A stretch of DNA of 64,000 bases from Amphibalanus amphitrite (Eukaryota > Arthropoda > Thecostraca > Balanomorpha > Balanidae): positions 343,001 to 407,000 of the forward strand of contig NW_024881567.1 of the NCBI RefSeq assembly GCF_019059575.1, in the 5' to 3' direction. Below, piece after piece: positions 1 to 11,664 of this stretch. The translations under genes and the position numbers were made by a program. Positions within the stretch are counted from its first letter, which is position 1. Every line of letters starts with the position of its first letter. The notes beneath the pieces were generated by a model. It was not told the origin of the DNA. It worked only from the letters and a program-made list of their open reading frames with translations, and did not search any database.

Positions 1-647
1 TTGATGTAAAGTTCCGTTGTATACTTTCCCGAAGGGTAAACTGTGATCTTGGTATCTAGAAAGGGGATTGGTGTATTGTCTTCCGTCGACTCGATGGTAA
101 ATTTCATTGAAGGATGTGCTTCGTTGATGTGGGATAAGTATTCTTTGAGACTAGTTGGTCCGTGAGTCCACACTCCAAAAATGTCATCGATGTATCTCAT
201 GTAGATGTCCGGTTTGAGAAGTGCGCTATCGTTGAAGGTGTCCTCAAGGTGTCCCATGAAGATGATGGCTAGTGGTGGGGCTACGTGGCTTCCCATGGCG
301 ATGCCAGTCGTCTGGCGGAAGTATTTGTCACCAAATCTTAAATAGTTGTTGGACAGGCAGTGGCGTAGGAGATGGGTGACGTCGGATGTGTTGAGACCAA
401 ACATGTTGATTCTTGTATGATGCAAGTCCAGCAGTTTCTTGGCGCTCTCGATGGCTTCCTGATAAGGGATGTTTCCATAGAGATTGGTGACGTCCATGCT
501 GAAGGCAATACTCCCCGCAGGTAGCTTATACCCGGGGTAGGCATCGGAGAGGCGTTGTAGGTACTCGTCAGTGCTTCGGAGGTGGGCCGGGACGAACTGG
601 AGAAGCTGGCTTAAAATCTTCTCTAACAGTTGCGAGATCTTGTCGAG
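1..647 (-). mobile_element. Inverted partial copy of Penelope-like element 1
   Basis: This stretch is the reverse complement of 689-1335, close to identical over about 645 bp, with a spacer of about 40 bp centred near 668. The first bases of the window match the complement of the bases ending at 1335, so the inverted copy continues beyond the left edge. Such inverted partial copies at the head of an insertion are known for Penelope-like elements. The minus strand reads the same RT region as the plus-strand copy. Confidence 0.85.
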
Positions 648-2103
648 AGGGTCACCTCGCAAGAAAGTTGCGCAACAGTTGCGAGGTCACGACAAGATCT
701 CGCAACTGTTAGAGAAGATTTTAAGCCAGCTTCTCCAGTTCGTCCCGGCCCACCTCCGAAGCACTGACGAGTACCTACAACGCCTCTCCGATGCCTACCC
801 CGGGTATAAGCTACCTGCGGGGAGTATTGCCTTCAGCATGGACGTCACCAATCTCTATGGAAACATCCCTTATCAGGAAGCCATCGAGAGCGCCAAGAAA
901 CTGCTGGACTTGCATCATACAAGAATCAACATGTTTGGTCTCAACACATCCGACGTCACCCATCTCCTACGCCACTGCCTGTCCAACAACTATTTAAGAT
1001 TTGGTGACAAATACTTCCGCCAGACGACTGGCATCGCCATGGGAAGCCACGTAGCCCCACCACTAGCCATCATCTTCATGGGACACCTTGAGGACACCTT
1101 CAACGATAGCGCACTTCTCAAACCGGACATCTACATGAGATACATCGATGACATTTTTGGAGTGTGGACTCACGGACCAACTAGTCTCAAAGAATACTTA
1201 TCCCACATCAACGAAGCACATCCTTCAATGAAATTTACCATCGAGTCGACGGAAGACAATACACCAATCCCCTTTCTAGATACCAAGATCACAGTTTACC
1301 CTTCGGGAAAGTATACAACGGAACTTTACATCAAACCAACATCAGCCGGGATTATACTTCACGCAGAGTCGGCTCAACCATGGAAGACTAAAAGGGCTGT
1401 GCTTCACTCACAAATACGACGAGCCATCAAGCTATCAAGTGACGATAACGCCCGACACCGAAGCATCAACAAAACAAGAGAGCTCTTCGCCAACAACGGG
1501 TACAACGTGAAGACCATCAACAAGACGGTGGACCAGTGCATGAACACTACCAGAGCAAGAAGAAGAAGACCGAATGCTTCCGCAGTCAGAATGGTGCTAC
1601 CATTTGTCGACGACGAGCTCGCCAACGCGGTCCAGTCAGTCGTCCGGAGGAGTAGCCAACCTGACCTGGGGTTGGCCTGGACTAATAAGAACACCATCAG
1701 GCACCAACTGGTCCGGTCAGCCCTACAGCCTCCACCCTGTCCCGGTGGCTCTCGATGCCACTCGTGCGCCGCCGGACTGAAAGGAAGATGCCACAGCTCA
1801 GGTGTGGTGTACCAGCTCACGTGTGAACTGTGTAACCAGTGTTATGTTGGTGAGACGGGACGTTCGGTGCGCCTCCGCTACAACGAACATTTGCGAGATG
1901 CTAAAAACAAGCGGAATGACTCCCCGTGGGGCGAGCATTTCCGTACACAGCATCCCCAGTGTCGGCCGGGACCCCATAATGTAAGGGCAAAGATTCTGCA
2001 GGCATGCGATGACAGTAGAGGCAGGAAAATAGCGGAGTCTCTTTGGATCAAACAGATTCGCCCAGCTCTAAACAGCAACATAGCGGCCTGGGCCATCATT
2101 TAA
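571..2103 (+). CDS. Penelope-like element 1: reverse transcriptase with C-terminal GIY-YIG endonuclease (5'-truncated)
   Basis: The uninterrupted frame encodes the C-terminal two thirds of a Penelope-like polyprotein. RT motif A is seen as FSMDVTNLYGNIP, motif B as GIAMGSHVAPPLA and the catalytic motif C as YIDD. A cysteine cluster (CPGGSRCHSC) comes next, then the GIY-YIG nuclease: VVYQLTC, then CYVGETGRSVRLRYNEH. The linker cysteines and long spacing resemble the Neptune-type branch, a family inference. The annotated ATG lies in the inverted head, so the first 40 or so residues are not native and the finger domain is missing. Real coding starts near 691. The protein would make cDNA from element RNA primed at a nick. 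Having no internal stop suggests a fairly young copy, but the 5' loss makes it inactive. Confidence 0.85.
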   Translation: MLRRWAGTNWRSWLKIFSNSCEILSRGSPRKKVAQQLRGHDKISQLLEKILSQLLQFVPAHLRSTDEYLQRLSDAYPGYKLPAGSIAFSMDVTNLYGNIPYQEAIESAKKLLDLHHTRINMFGLNTSDVTHLLRHCLSNNYLRFGDKYFRQTTGIAMGSHVAPPLAIIFMGHLEDTFNDSALLKPDIYMRYIDDIFGVWTHGPTSLKEYLSHINEAHPSMKFTIESTEDNTPIPFLDTKITVYPSGKYTTELYIKPTSAGIILHAESAQPWKTKRAVLHSQIRRAIKLSSDDNARHRSINKTRELFANNGYNVKTINKTVDQCMNTTRARRRRPNASAVRMVLPFVDDELANAVQSVVRRSSQPDLGLAWTNKNTIRHQLVRSALQPPPCPGGSRCHSCAAGLKGRCHSSGVVYQLTCELCNQCYVGETGRSVRLRYNEHLRDAKNKRNDSPWGEHFRTQHPQCRPGPHNVRAKILQACDDSRGRKIAESLWIKQIRPALNSNIAAWAII

Positions 2104-2411
2104 AGGGTAACGCCCAAGGGAAAGAAATGAGGAACTGATCCTGTCCTGTAGTACTCTAGCATTTACAACTTCGCTATTGTAATTGTTAGGTGTTGATTTT
2201 TATCCGCTGGGACTGAGAGCGTGAGATGATGTTTTTTCGTACTCCAGCGTAGATGGGTAGCCATTCGGCTTCCACGGTTGACAGTGATGACAACCGTGGA
2301 AGCTATTGTAACGTCTTCTGTTCTGATGCCTTTGCCACTGATTCACTGACCATGTGTGTATTGATGACAAGTGGCTTTTATATTCAACCATATTGATGAA
2401 TGGTGTGTGAG

Positions 2412-2526
2412 AAAATGAATGAATGAATGAAGGACTGAATAATTGGATGATTGTATGAATGAATGAATGATTGAATGAGTGAATGAATGAATGAATGAAT
2501 GAATGTATGAATGTATGGATGAACAT
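2412..2526. repeat. (TGAA)n-type simple repeat
   Basis: Imperfect tandem GAAT/TGAA tetranucleotides, with interruptions such as GATT and GTAT. A minus-strand frame through it reads as repeated FIHS, which is not a gene. Confidence 0.85.
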
Positions 2527-2942
2527 GAATGATTGAACGATTGAGTATTGTTTCGAGGTTTGAATGAATGGTTTAATGGTACAGTATTTATGCTCTTTGA
2601 TGTAAGATGGTGGCCTTTGATGACTTGATTGTCTAATTATCTATAGCTGAGTGATGTGTGAGTACATGGATGGTTGGATGTTTGACGGATTGCATGGCTC
2701 GATGGTTGAATAGACGACTAGATGCTTGTGGTCTAGTGATTGATAGATGATAGGGATGAATTAATGTGTAAATTGTGGACACACATGTATTATATTTATA
2801 TGAAAGGGTACCTTGTGAACATTTCAACTGTAAGATGGTTGTCTATTTTGCGCGGCGAGAATTTACCAATGTGAGACTTCCTAACTTAGCTGTTATCGAC
2901 ATATTCTGGCGCTGTTGTGACAAAATGATTTAATTTGCAATT

Positions 2943-2975
2943 CTGAACTGAAGAAGGACAGTGTCCGAAATATAT
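2943..2975 (+). ncRNA. Hammerhead ribozyme-like core in Penelope-like element tail
   Basis: CTGAAGA at 2948-2954 is followed by a short hairpin (AGGAC, loop, GTCC) and GAAA at 2967-2970. This matches the hammerhead consensus CUGANGA, stem II, GAAA. Penelope-like elements are known to carry hammerhead motifs in their terminal repeats. Stem I and stem III partners around the core are weak by eye, so self-cleavage may need a dimeric arrangement or may be lost. Confidence 0.55.
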
Positions 2976-3554
2976 TCATTTTGTAATTAATTTTGGAACC
3001 TTTTGCATTTCGCAATCATTGAACATAAGGTTATATTTGAAAACATATATATGTCATAATGCTGTTCATACAAGTACTTCGCCATTTACTTGAATTTTGT
3101 TAACTTTAATTTGGTGTTCTTTGGTTTTAATTTGCTGTTCGGTTAATTTAATTTGAAGTAGAAAAGGTGTAGATCCATAGGTCATGACCTAAGAAAGCAT
3201 ATGAAAACACATCTGATGTGCTCATATCAACATTACAGATCAGTTGATGAGCAGCATGGCTCTTCCCGAAAAAAGTGTTTGGGATGCAAAAAAAAAACAA
3301 GATGATAAATTGTCATGACACATCTTACCAAAATGTATTCAAGGAATCAATTTGAGATTGGAGCAAAATGATCTGACATAGATCTAACCTAAAAACGACC
3401 AAAAGCCTTGTCCGAAAACCGCTGACGGTTGAAAGCTCAATGACACTAGAGCCGTGCATAAGGAGGTGTGAAAACACTTTCCTTTCCTCATCTCGATCTA
3501 TTACGAGAAGACCATGTTATAACGTGAGAAAGGTGTTCTCAAAATAAAATACAT

Positions 3555-4680
3555 TTAACCCTCGCCCCGTTGGGCTATTGGCGGAACCGTTTCGCACCCA
3601 CCTAAGATTTCGGAAAGTTACCGACCGATTTGGAAAATTCAAAGAGCGTTTGATAGTCCCACCAGGGAACTATACCTTGCAGCCAAGTTTCGTTGACCTG
3701 GGTGCAACCGATGACAACACAGGTCAGATCAAAGGTCGCATTATTCACCGATCAACAACCTTTTCTAAGGAGTGCGTTATAACATAAAAAATGCATGCTA
3801 GCGAAAATCATCGACAGAGCGTTGATTGCCTAATACATATGCTGCTTAAAGAGGTCACTGATGCGAGGTCAGGTCACATAGATCAGGTCACTTAGGGTCA
3901 CAATATGAGCCCAACTATGCTAGGGTCATGTGATACATGTTTTATGGCCAATTTTACATTTCAATTTCAATGATGTGGGCTAGGTGACCATTGGGGCCGG
4001 CTTAGATTGCGATCTGGTGAAGGTCAGGTAAAGGTCAGGTAAAAAAGTTTTCTTCCGAAGTTGATATTTAAAAAAAAGGTATCTAATCGATTCAGCACGG
4101 AGATGAATCCAATTGTGATCTTTGCTTTGCTCTGCGTGGGCTATAACGGCTAAAAACTGAGTTTGAAAATTTAAGTACTAAATTTTGAGTTTTTTTTTCG
4201 CCGTAACTTTGTTAAAAATGGAGCTATCGAGCTCAAAGTGGGCAGGTCTTTAGCAGATCAATAGCTCTATAACAAGTATTCCGTTTTTTTTTTTTTTAAT
4301 TTTGAAAGTTTTTGGTATTTTCGGGGTATTGTAAAAGAAGTCACTTTTTGGTTTTGATAGTCAAAATCTTTTTATGTTATTCCGAGTTAGCAGTTTTGTA
4401 GCCCTGTTTATTTTTACATCTTTTTTATTTGAACATTTTTCGCTATCTTCAAAACTGTAGGCGTGACAGCTCTTCCCGCTAAATTGGGTCGAAAATGGCA
4501 GAACATGACGACACTCTGACGTCATTTCCGGCCAACCTATCATAGCCTGTGAAAAAAATGGTCACAATGTGTAAAATTGATGCCCGGGAGGTGCTAAAAG
4601 TTTGGTGACGATCGGCGCAGCGGTTCTGGAGATATTGAAAAGTCTGGACTCATTGGGGACTCATAAAACACAGAATCCAT
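3555..4680. mobile_element. TTAA-flanked (piggyBac-like) MITE, left end only
   Basis: Starts with TTAA (3555-3558) followed by CCCTCGCCCC. The interior carries many TGACCT/AGGTCA hexamers and matches, inverted, the MITE at 51221-52413; for example 4570-4640 corresponds to 51290-51360 on the other strand. No right terminus is visible before the next element at 4893. It encodes no protein. Confidence 0.6.
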
Positions 4681-4892
4681 TCGGGCATTCCACGTCAAAT
4701 CGCACACCGAAATCCGTCACCCCCTCCGATTTTTCTGAAATTTTGTAGGTGGAGTGGGGAACGTTCAAAACTTACTTACGTGAAATATTTTCAAAATTCG
4801 ATAACGCATCGCTAAGTTATAGGGCATCGAATATAAGCAAAAATGCGATACATCAATTTTTTAAATGATTATAACTCTGGTTATATTTCTTG

Positions 4893-7051
4893 TAGGGGAA
4901 GGTGGGGTAAGACGGACCAGCTAAGGTTTGAGGCCGTATATCTTGCTACACTGCTCTCGTAATTCATATTATTTATAGTCTTCGGAATGCTCAATCCTTC
5001 CTTTGTTGATATGTGTAAAGACTAAATTTCAAATTAAAGACATCTAGGTGGTGGATACTGGATGCTCTTAAAGAGGGACATGTCGAAAACTCAGACAAGA
5101 AAAAACGTAAGAAAGAAAAAACGGGTAAGACGGACCACCCAGCAGTGCCTGCTATCCGTTCATGTGTGTTACACTTCTGCTCTGTACTCTTGTAAGAAAA
5201 AGTAACCAGAATGGTAAAATAACAAAATGAGCCTTTATTCTTTACTCATGTGTGATGGAAGTGCAGCTAAAAGCTGGGAACATGTGTGTTGATTGTCGTT
5301 TGGCATGAATGCATGCTAACTGAGCACTTGCATGCATGGCTCACATGCAACAAAGACTCCTTCCTGAAAAATTAGCTTACTTAACCCGCGCCCTGCTGGG
5401 GGGGGGGGGTGTTTGAACACCCCTCTTGTGGTTTTTCGCGAATATCTCAAAAACGGCGGCGCGGAGCGCCGCCGTTTTTGGTATACCTTATCATACATCA
5501 ATTCTACACATGTTGTGAAAATTTCAGACCAAGGTCATTCAAGGTCAGGTCACCAGGTCACTTGAAGTGACCTCACCTCATAAAAAGTTTCAATGTCTGT
5601 CATAGCTACACCGAGTGACCGATCGCTTTGAAACTTTCAGCGATTGATAAGAGTAGCAGTATCTATAAAATGTTTATCTCGGAATTTTGATATCGGTGAC
5701 CTAAGGTCAGGTCAATTTTGCGACCTCCCCATTATAAGTCAATGGGAGAAAATTGAAATGCGCCTCTTTTGGAAGAAAGACATTATAAACACTCCCAAAC
5801 ACTGAATTACAAGTGGTTTAGACACACTGAACATGAAAATGGTGTCCGTGACCCTTGTTTATGCCCTGAGGTCATCTTAGGTCACGAATTGTATCTAACA
5901 GTTTTTCGCAAATAACTTTTGATAGAGGCATGCTAGAGCGATGAAAACGCCTTAGATGTGTTCAGCTCGACGATACGGATCGACTGATATGCAACATGAC
6001 CCTTTCCGGTCAGGTCATGACCTTGACCTGAGGTCAAATTTTCAAGTTGACCTTTCAAGGTCAAGTTATAGTTCATTCGATGCGTCTTGACGAGAGGAAC
6101 ACGATGCCGGTAAAAGTAAGCTCGTACAAGGCTTGGGTCAAAAGTTATTGCCGAAAAACTGTTTCCGAAAAAATCGGCTATTTTTGCAGTTTTTGCCCCC
6201 TGCAGGCAAAACCGTTGACGTTAGGTCAAATCTGAGAGAATTACTCAGAAAGGGCGTTAATAGGGCTATCGAATGCGCTTTTCCGCGGCGCTGTAGCTCT
6301 ATTGGTTCCCGAGTTATGCGTTGGCTTCTTGGAAATTTTCGATATTCGACCTGGTAATCGGCGAAATTTTGCCTTCAATGACCTCTGGTGACCTGACCTT
6401 TGACCTGACCAAAAAATTGACCGAAGTGATTTCGTCATTATTTTTGACGCTCTTTCGAACGCCGCCTTCCGCGTATCGCTACGTGGCCCAGGAGCCGAGT
6501 TACAAGGGGGGGTGTTCAAACACCCCCCCCCCCCAGCAGGGCGTGGAAATCCAGGACCCCCAGCCGGGCGCGGGTTAAACTTGTGTCAATGTTTTGGAGA
6601 ACTTTCCATATGCAGGGTACAATGGACCACCACAGGGTAAGATGGACCACAGTGGTCCGTCTTGCCCTAAATCTAAATTCTGTCATTATCATGACGTATA
6701 TGTCAAATAGCCCAACATTGCAAAACCTTGCCTTTCCTAAAGTGTGACTATAACTAAGTTTATAACTTTGTTCTTCACAGTTAAGTGCAAAATAGAAACT
6801 AATCATGCAAGAAAGGCGCCATAATTGAATCACCCGTAGACCTCTTATATTAGATCGGTTTGACGAAAAACAACATTTTTCTCAATAACTCAAAAGCTAT
6901 GCATCCTGGCAGCATGAGCTCAAGGTGGCCATTGTTACGATGAAAAACAAACATAGTGAGTGCATAAAGCAGTAGATACCAGCAGCGGTTCAGCCGGGAG
7001 GGCTGGTGGTCCGTCTTGCCCCGCTGGGCCGTCTTACCCCACCTTCCCCTA
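4893..7051. mobile_element. TA-flanked DNA element with GGGGAAGGTGGGG termini
   Basis: The left terminus reads TA|GGGGAAGGTGGGGTAAGACG and the right terminus is its complement, ending CCCCACCTTCCCC|TA at 7050-7051. Inner copies of the GGTAAGACGGACC motif recur at 5124-5140, 6605-6665 and 7010-7020. Without the MITE at 5381-6578 it is about 960 bp and non-coding. The TA target suggests a Tc1/mariner-like enzyme in trans, but the superfamily is not certain. Confidence 0.7.
5381..6578. mobile_element. Complete TTAA-flanked MITE (CCCGCGCC subfamily)
   Basis: TTAA at 5381-5384 and 6575-6578 flank inverted termini CCCGCGCCCTGCTGGGG and their complement. Just inside, both ends have a long G or C run and the words TGTTTGAACA and TGTTCAAACA. 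The element is 1,198 bp, non-coding, and inserted in the TA-flanked element 4893-7051. A perfect DR1 arrangement (TGACCT, T, TGACCT) lies at 6394-6406. A GC hairpin GGCGGCGC...GCGCCGCC sits at 5453-5476. TTAA target and CCC termini point to mobilisation by a piggyBac-type transposase. Confidence 0.85.
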
Positions 7052-7236
7052 CCGGAATGAAATCAACTTGGTCTTATAGAGAATTGATCCATCTTTATTT
7101 TTCATTTATAAAATTAAATCTAAGTGACCTTGAACTTTCTTTGACCTTGAAACGAAATGAAAAAAATATCAAAAGCAAAAAAAATGTACCCTTCGATTTG
7201 GCTAATTTTTACATATTATTGTCCGCCATAATGTTC

Positions 7237-8176
7237 TTAACCCGCGCCCCAGTGGCGGTCTCAGCTAACTTCGCCCTAGTGGGGGGAGGGGGCATATGTT
7301 ACCACCCACCCCTAACTCAAAAACTAAGAGGGCTAGAAAGACGCGGTAAAAAGCAGTCGATAGCTCTTGATGCGTACGTTTGAAAGAATTTCAGTCATTT
7401 TTCATCTTAGAGCAATATTGGGGTCACCAGAGGTCATCAAATGTCAAAATTTGCGAATTGTCATTATATTTTTCAGAAAACATGCCATTATCTCAGGAAT
7501 TATGATAGCTAGAAAAACGCTTGGAAAAGCAATCGATAGCTTTTGAACTCTTTTGATAATGTCATAATCAAAAATGACCTCAGGTCAACGGTTTAGCCTC
7601 CAGAGGGCAAAAACTCCAAAAATAGCTGTTTTTACGAAAAGTGTTTTTCGACAATAACTTTTGACTTAAAAAAGCCACAACATTTATATTGCCAGAATCG
7701 TGTTACTCTCGCCAAAACGCGTCGAATGAACTATAATTTGACCTTGACAGGTCAACTTGAAAATTTGACCTCAGGTCAAGGTCATGACCTGACCGGAAAA
7801 GGTCATGTTGCATACCATTCGATGCGTCTCGGCAAGACAAACACAATGAGGCCATCCCCAGCGTTCTATCTCTTTCCAATCGAGAGTTATTGGCAAAAAT
7901 CTGTTTGTAGCCTCAAATGACCTCGAATGACCTTTCTAGAGGCTATCAGCAAAAAAGACACATTGGTCGTTACGGGTGGTTCAAATCATTGTGATTCTGA
8001 AATATTTGGACTGTTCCTATGCGTACACACCGATCTAGAGCCATTTTCGTTTTTCTCCATTGACTTATATTGGAAAGGTCACGCCACTGTCCACTGACCT
8101 GACCTTAGGTCACGGATATAAAAAATCCGAGATATACAAATTGTAGGCGCCCATAACATCATGCAATCCACCAAGT
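7237..8176. mobile_element. TTAA MITE, CCCGCGCC subfamily, interrupted
   Basis: Left end TTAA|CCCGCGCCCCAGTGGCGG at 7237. The interior resembles the right half of 5381-6578 on the other strand, including TGACCT/AGGTCA hexamers and a shared block on glancing-angle words such as CGATGCGTC. The next MITE begins at 8177. DNA beyond it, near 11662-11741, ends in a weakly similar GGCCAGCGAGGGCTAG, so this MITE may resume there; that link is tentative. Confidence 0.6.
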
Positions 8177-8976
8177 TTAACCCTCGCCCGCACATGGGGG
8201 GGGGGGGTTGCCACCCCCCACCCTCCTCCCCCACCCAGGTAGTCTTTCTGCTCTGCACTCAGCATTTTTAGAGCTAGAAGCCTGATTTTTCGTATAGCTG
8301 CTCCTCTATCCTTTTTTGATGTCCACTGAAAATTGCAAGTTTCTGTGGTTTTGGTTTCGGAGATATGACCTTGTTTTTCAGGTCATGTCATGACCCAAAT
8401 GACCAATTCTCAACATCTTGCGTTGGCTATGGGCCTTGTGAGCTTTTGACACCTTGCTTTCGGCCTTTTTGCCAGTTTTACCTCCTACCTATCATGGAAC
8501 ATGTTGTTCGACGATGTACAGATGTCAAGGTCAGGGTCAAGGTCAACCTAGGTCATCTAAAGTAATTGCGTTTTAGGCAAGCTGAATTAACTTTTCGTGA
8601 AGTTTTTTGACTGCATTTTTGGTAAAAGCTTCTCAGGTCATGATTTCATGTAATATGGACACATAAACAACCGGTGCACACACCAGTATACACACAGACA
8701 CACACAGACATACAAACACATATCATTGACCTTGAGCTAACTTGACCTGAAATGACCTCAGCAGCAAAAACCTGGTCGGGTAGTGTGACAAAGAGGTTCT
8801 AGCTTGCTTTGCACCACAAAACGGCATCGTCATCGGTATATGGTGAGCAGCGCACTTGGTATCCAACGGTGACCCAAAACAGCAACATTTTTTAGTTTGA
8901 CCTGACCTGGAAGGTCAATGACTGACCTGAGAAGGTAAAACTGGGTACCTATCGCTGGATTCGTCTCTTCCCAAAG

Positions 8977-8981
8977 AATCT

Positions 8982-9016
<35 letters not shown>

Positions 9017-9020
9017 TTTC
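8977..9020. repeat. (TTTA)n 3' tail of minus-strand LINE
   Basis: About eleven TTTA units, read on the minus strand as (AAAT)n. They directly follow the 3' end of LINE A, as expected of a retrotransposon ending in a simple repeat. Confidence 0.85.
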
Positions 9021-9158
9021 ACGTCAAAGGCCCTATCCACACAGGTGTGGCTATTCCAGGACCAGAGTCACATTAACAGAGTATCGGGTGATCACTTTCG
9101 TAAAAGCAAACGCACAAGCACACACTCGATCACACACACGCTCTCAGAAATGGGGTCG

Positions 9159-11535
9159 TCACGAGCCGACGCCACTGGCAGGCAGCTGCCGTTGTAGCAG
9201 GTAACTCCGCAGCTCTCTTTTGAATAACTGCGTGTTCGTGTCACGAATAATTTGTGGCAGACCATTAAAAGCTGTCACAGCGGAATATAAAAAGCGCCTC
9301 CTGCCTGATTCCGTTCTAATGGTGGGAACATTCAGCATATCGTCCTGTCGTGTGGTACGCTGACGGACGTGGCGCCTCTGCATGAGGCTGGCGGAGAGCG
9401 TCTCAGGCTGAGCAGTGGATAGCATGCGCTTTAACAATGTCAGAGCGTGAAAGACATGCAAGTTGTGGGCTGAAAGCCACTCAAGTTCACGAAGGACCTC
9501 GCTCACGCGATCAAATTTGCGACGCCCCGAGATGACGCGTGCGGCAAAATTTAACACTTTTTGGAGTCGTCCAGTCTGTGTAGCATTGCAAGTTCCGTAA
9601 ATGCTTATGCAGTAACGGATGAGTGATATGACTAGAGCTTGGACTAGTGTTGTGAGTGTCGCACGAGGTAAACTATGACGGCAGTGACTCAAACCAATTA
9701 AAATTCCAGTGCAGCGCCGTACTACATCATCTGTGTGGGCGGCGAAAGTCATACACTGGTCAAATACGACACCCAGGTTTCGCACCGTGAGAGAACCGGA
9801 GACAGTCGCGCCCATGAATTTGATGGAAATGGTTGGTAGCTGTCGAAGATTTTGGCGGGTACCGAGAGCTATGAGTTGTGTTTTTTGAGCGTTGATTTTC
9901 ATGCCATTTTTGCCGAACCAGTGAGAAAGCTGCGTTAAATTTCGTTCCATGGAACCAATCAGTGCGCCAATGTCTCCGGGCCTCCCACTCACGAGAACCT
10001 GAGTGTCGTCAGCATACTGACCGATACACGCGTCATCAGCATATAGCGGAAGGTCATTCGCATAAATGCTGTACAACAGCGGTCCGAGCGCTGACCCCTG
10101 GTAAGTACCGATAGGGTTTGGAAGCGGCGCAGAAAGGGCTCGCGAGCCACTCTGGCCCTGAATGACGACCTGCTGATAGTGATCAGCAAGGTAGCTGGCA
10201 AACCACCGAGTGTCCACGTTATACATCTCGAGCTTTCTCAACAGGCCATCGTGCGGAACAACGTCGAAACATTTGGACAGGTCTAACAGGCATAAAAGGC
10301 TGATCTCTCTGTTGTCCATGGCCTCAAACACTCTATCTGTTACAGTAAGAAGAGCGGTGTCAGTAGAGTGATTAGACCTAAAACCATGCTGACTAGATGA
10401 AAATAAATGATGTGTGGTGAAGTAGCTAAAAAGCTGTTCATACACGACCCGTTCAGTGATTTTGGCGATGGTTGGCAGAATAGAGATTGGTCTAAAATTG
10501 GACACATCGGTAGACTTTGGCGTTTTCTGAATAGGATGGACTAAGGCCAGCTTCCACGAGGTCGGCACAGAGTGACCAGCGAGACTAGAGTTGACAATGT
10601 GGGTGATAACTGGACAGATGGGGTCAATGCACTGCTTAATAAAACGCACGCACAGTCCGTCAGCGCCGCACGACACGCCGCCGCCCATCCGACCAATGAC
10701 ACGCCGCAGCTGCCCCTGAGTGACCGGTGTCACCTGAAACCGGCCGGTGGCCACGCGCGGGAGTCGTACCGCCAGCTCCGGGCCCGCAGAGTTCACCTGC
10801 CGGGCCGTGGTCGTGCCAATACTCGCAAAGTATCGGTTGACATCGTCCATGTCCGCGTCTGGCGACTGTCTAGCCGGCCGCTTCCCCGATATAATGGGCC
10901 GCACACTACGCCACAGAGAGCTCGGCCCACCCTCGCGCAGGCGCCGGCCGATCTCCTCCCGCGTGTCACGGCGGACAGCTGACCTGACCTGCCGGTTCAG
11001 CTCCCTATACCGGTCACGGTCAGAGGCACGGAGAGCCGCACGCCGCTGAGCCATCAGGTCCTTGGTGGCTTCTGTCACAGGGGGCGCTGTCGGATTACGC
11101 GCCTGGATGCGTTTGACAGGAGCCAGCTCGTCGACAATGGGAAGTGTCATTGACAAAAAATAGTTCCACTGTTCACTCGGGTCAGCACTGTTAAAAACCG
11201 GGCTCCAGTCCACGCTATATAGGCGCCGGTTCGCCTCCGCCGCATCCAGTTTGCGCCAGCACCTGCCCGTCACCGTACACGGTTCAGGGCGACAGTCGGG
11301 GAGCGACATCAGCACACGCGACCAGTTATGAGGGCTGTAGTCACAGTGCAGCGTACCGGCTCGCTCAACACCGCGATTCGTGGAAATAACATCTATGGTG
11401 GAGCCTGATTTCCGGTAAGTAGGTTCGGTAATGTGCTGCAGCATGGAGTAAGCCCCCAGAAGCTCGCCGAGTCTGATAGCCGCGGTGCTCCTGTCGTCCC
11501 CGGTGTTGATGTTGATATCACCGGCTATGATGATG
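9159..11535 (-). CDS. LINE A: endonuclease tail and reverse transcriptase (CR1/Jockey-type, 5'-truncated)
   Basis: An open frame runs from about 11535 to the stop at 9159. It enters inside the apurinic-like endonuclease (IIIAGDININ, the GDxN-type motif, about 80 bases before the first ATG at 11444), so that ATG is unlikely to be a true start. Next come the linker, RT block FRPISILP, the HGFRSNHSTDTAL block, motif A LLDLSKCFDVVPHD, GSALGPLLYSIYANDL and the catalytic QYADDTQ. The C-terminal region typical of CR1/Jockey/L2 elements ends in ...LPQIIRD. The element copies its RNA at a nicked target. No internal stops, so it is young, but it is truncated. It lies inside the MITE 8177-11661. Confidence 0.85.
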
Positions 11536-11664
11536 GGTCCGCTTTTTGGTCATTACCGCGAAGCTCTATCTCCAACAGGAACGAAATGGCGCGGGGGGTT
11601 GCACCCCCCCCCCCCATGTGCGTTCTAGGATGGGAAAATGGCATGTGCGGGCGAGGGTTAAGCA

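Larger units (their letters stand above)
2104..2995 (+). mobile_element. 3' untranslated tail of Penelope-like element 1
   Basis: Non-coding DNA follows the RT stop at 2101-2103. It contains a GAAT/ATGA-rich simple-sequence stretch and then a hammerhead-like core at 2948-2971, a usual position for these elements. The 3' boundary is not sharp; AT-rich sequence after about 2995 has no further recognisable element feature. The stretch 2995-3554 is AT-rich and shows nothing I can name. Confidence 0.5.
8177..11661. mobile_element. TTAA MITE (CCCTCGCCCGCACATG subfamily) split by a LINE
   Basis: TTAA at 8177-8180 and 11658-11661 with inverted termini CCCTCGCCCGCACATG and CATGTGCGGGCGAGGG. A G-run and GGTTGC lie inside the left end; GGGGTTGCACC and a C-run lie inside the right end. 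Without the LINE at about 8977-11535 the element is about 930 bp. Left interior 8180-8970 is non-coding, rich in TGACC/GGTCA hexamers and has a short CA-rich run near 8690. Confidence 0.8.
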
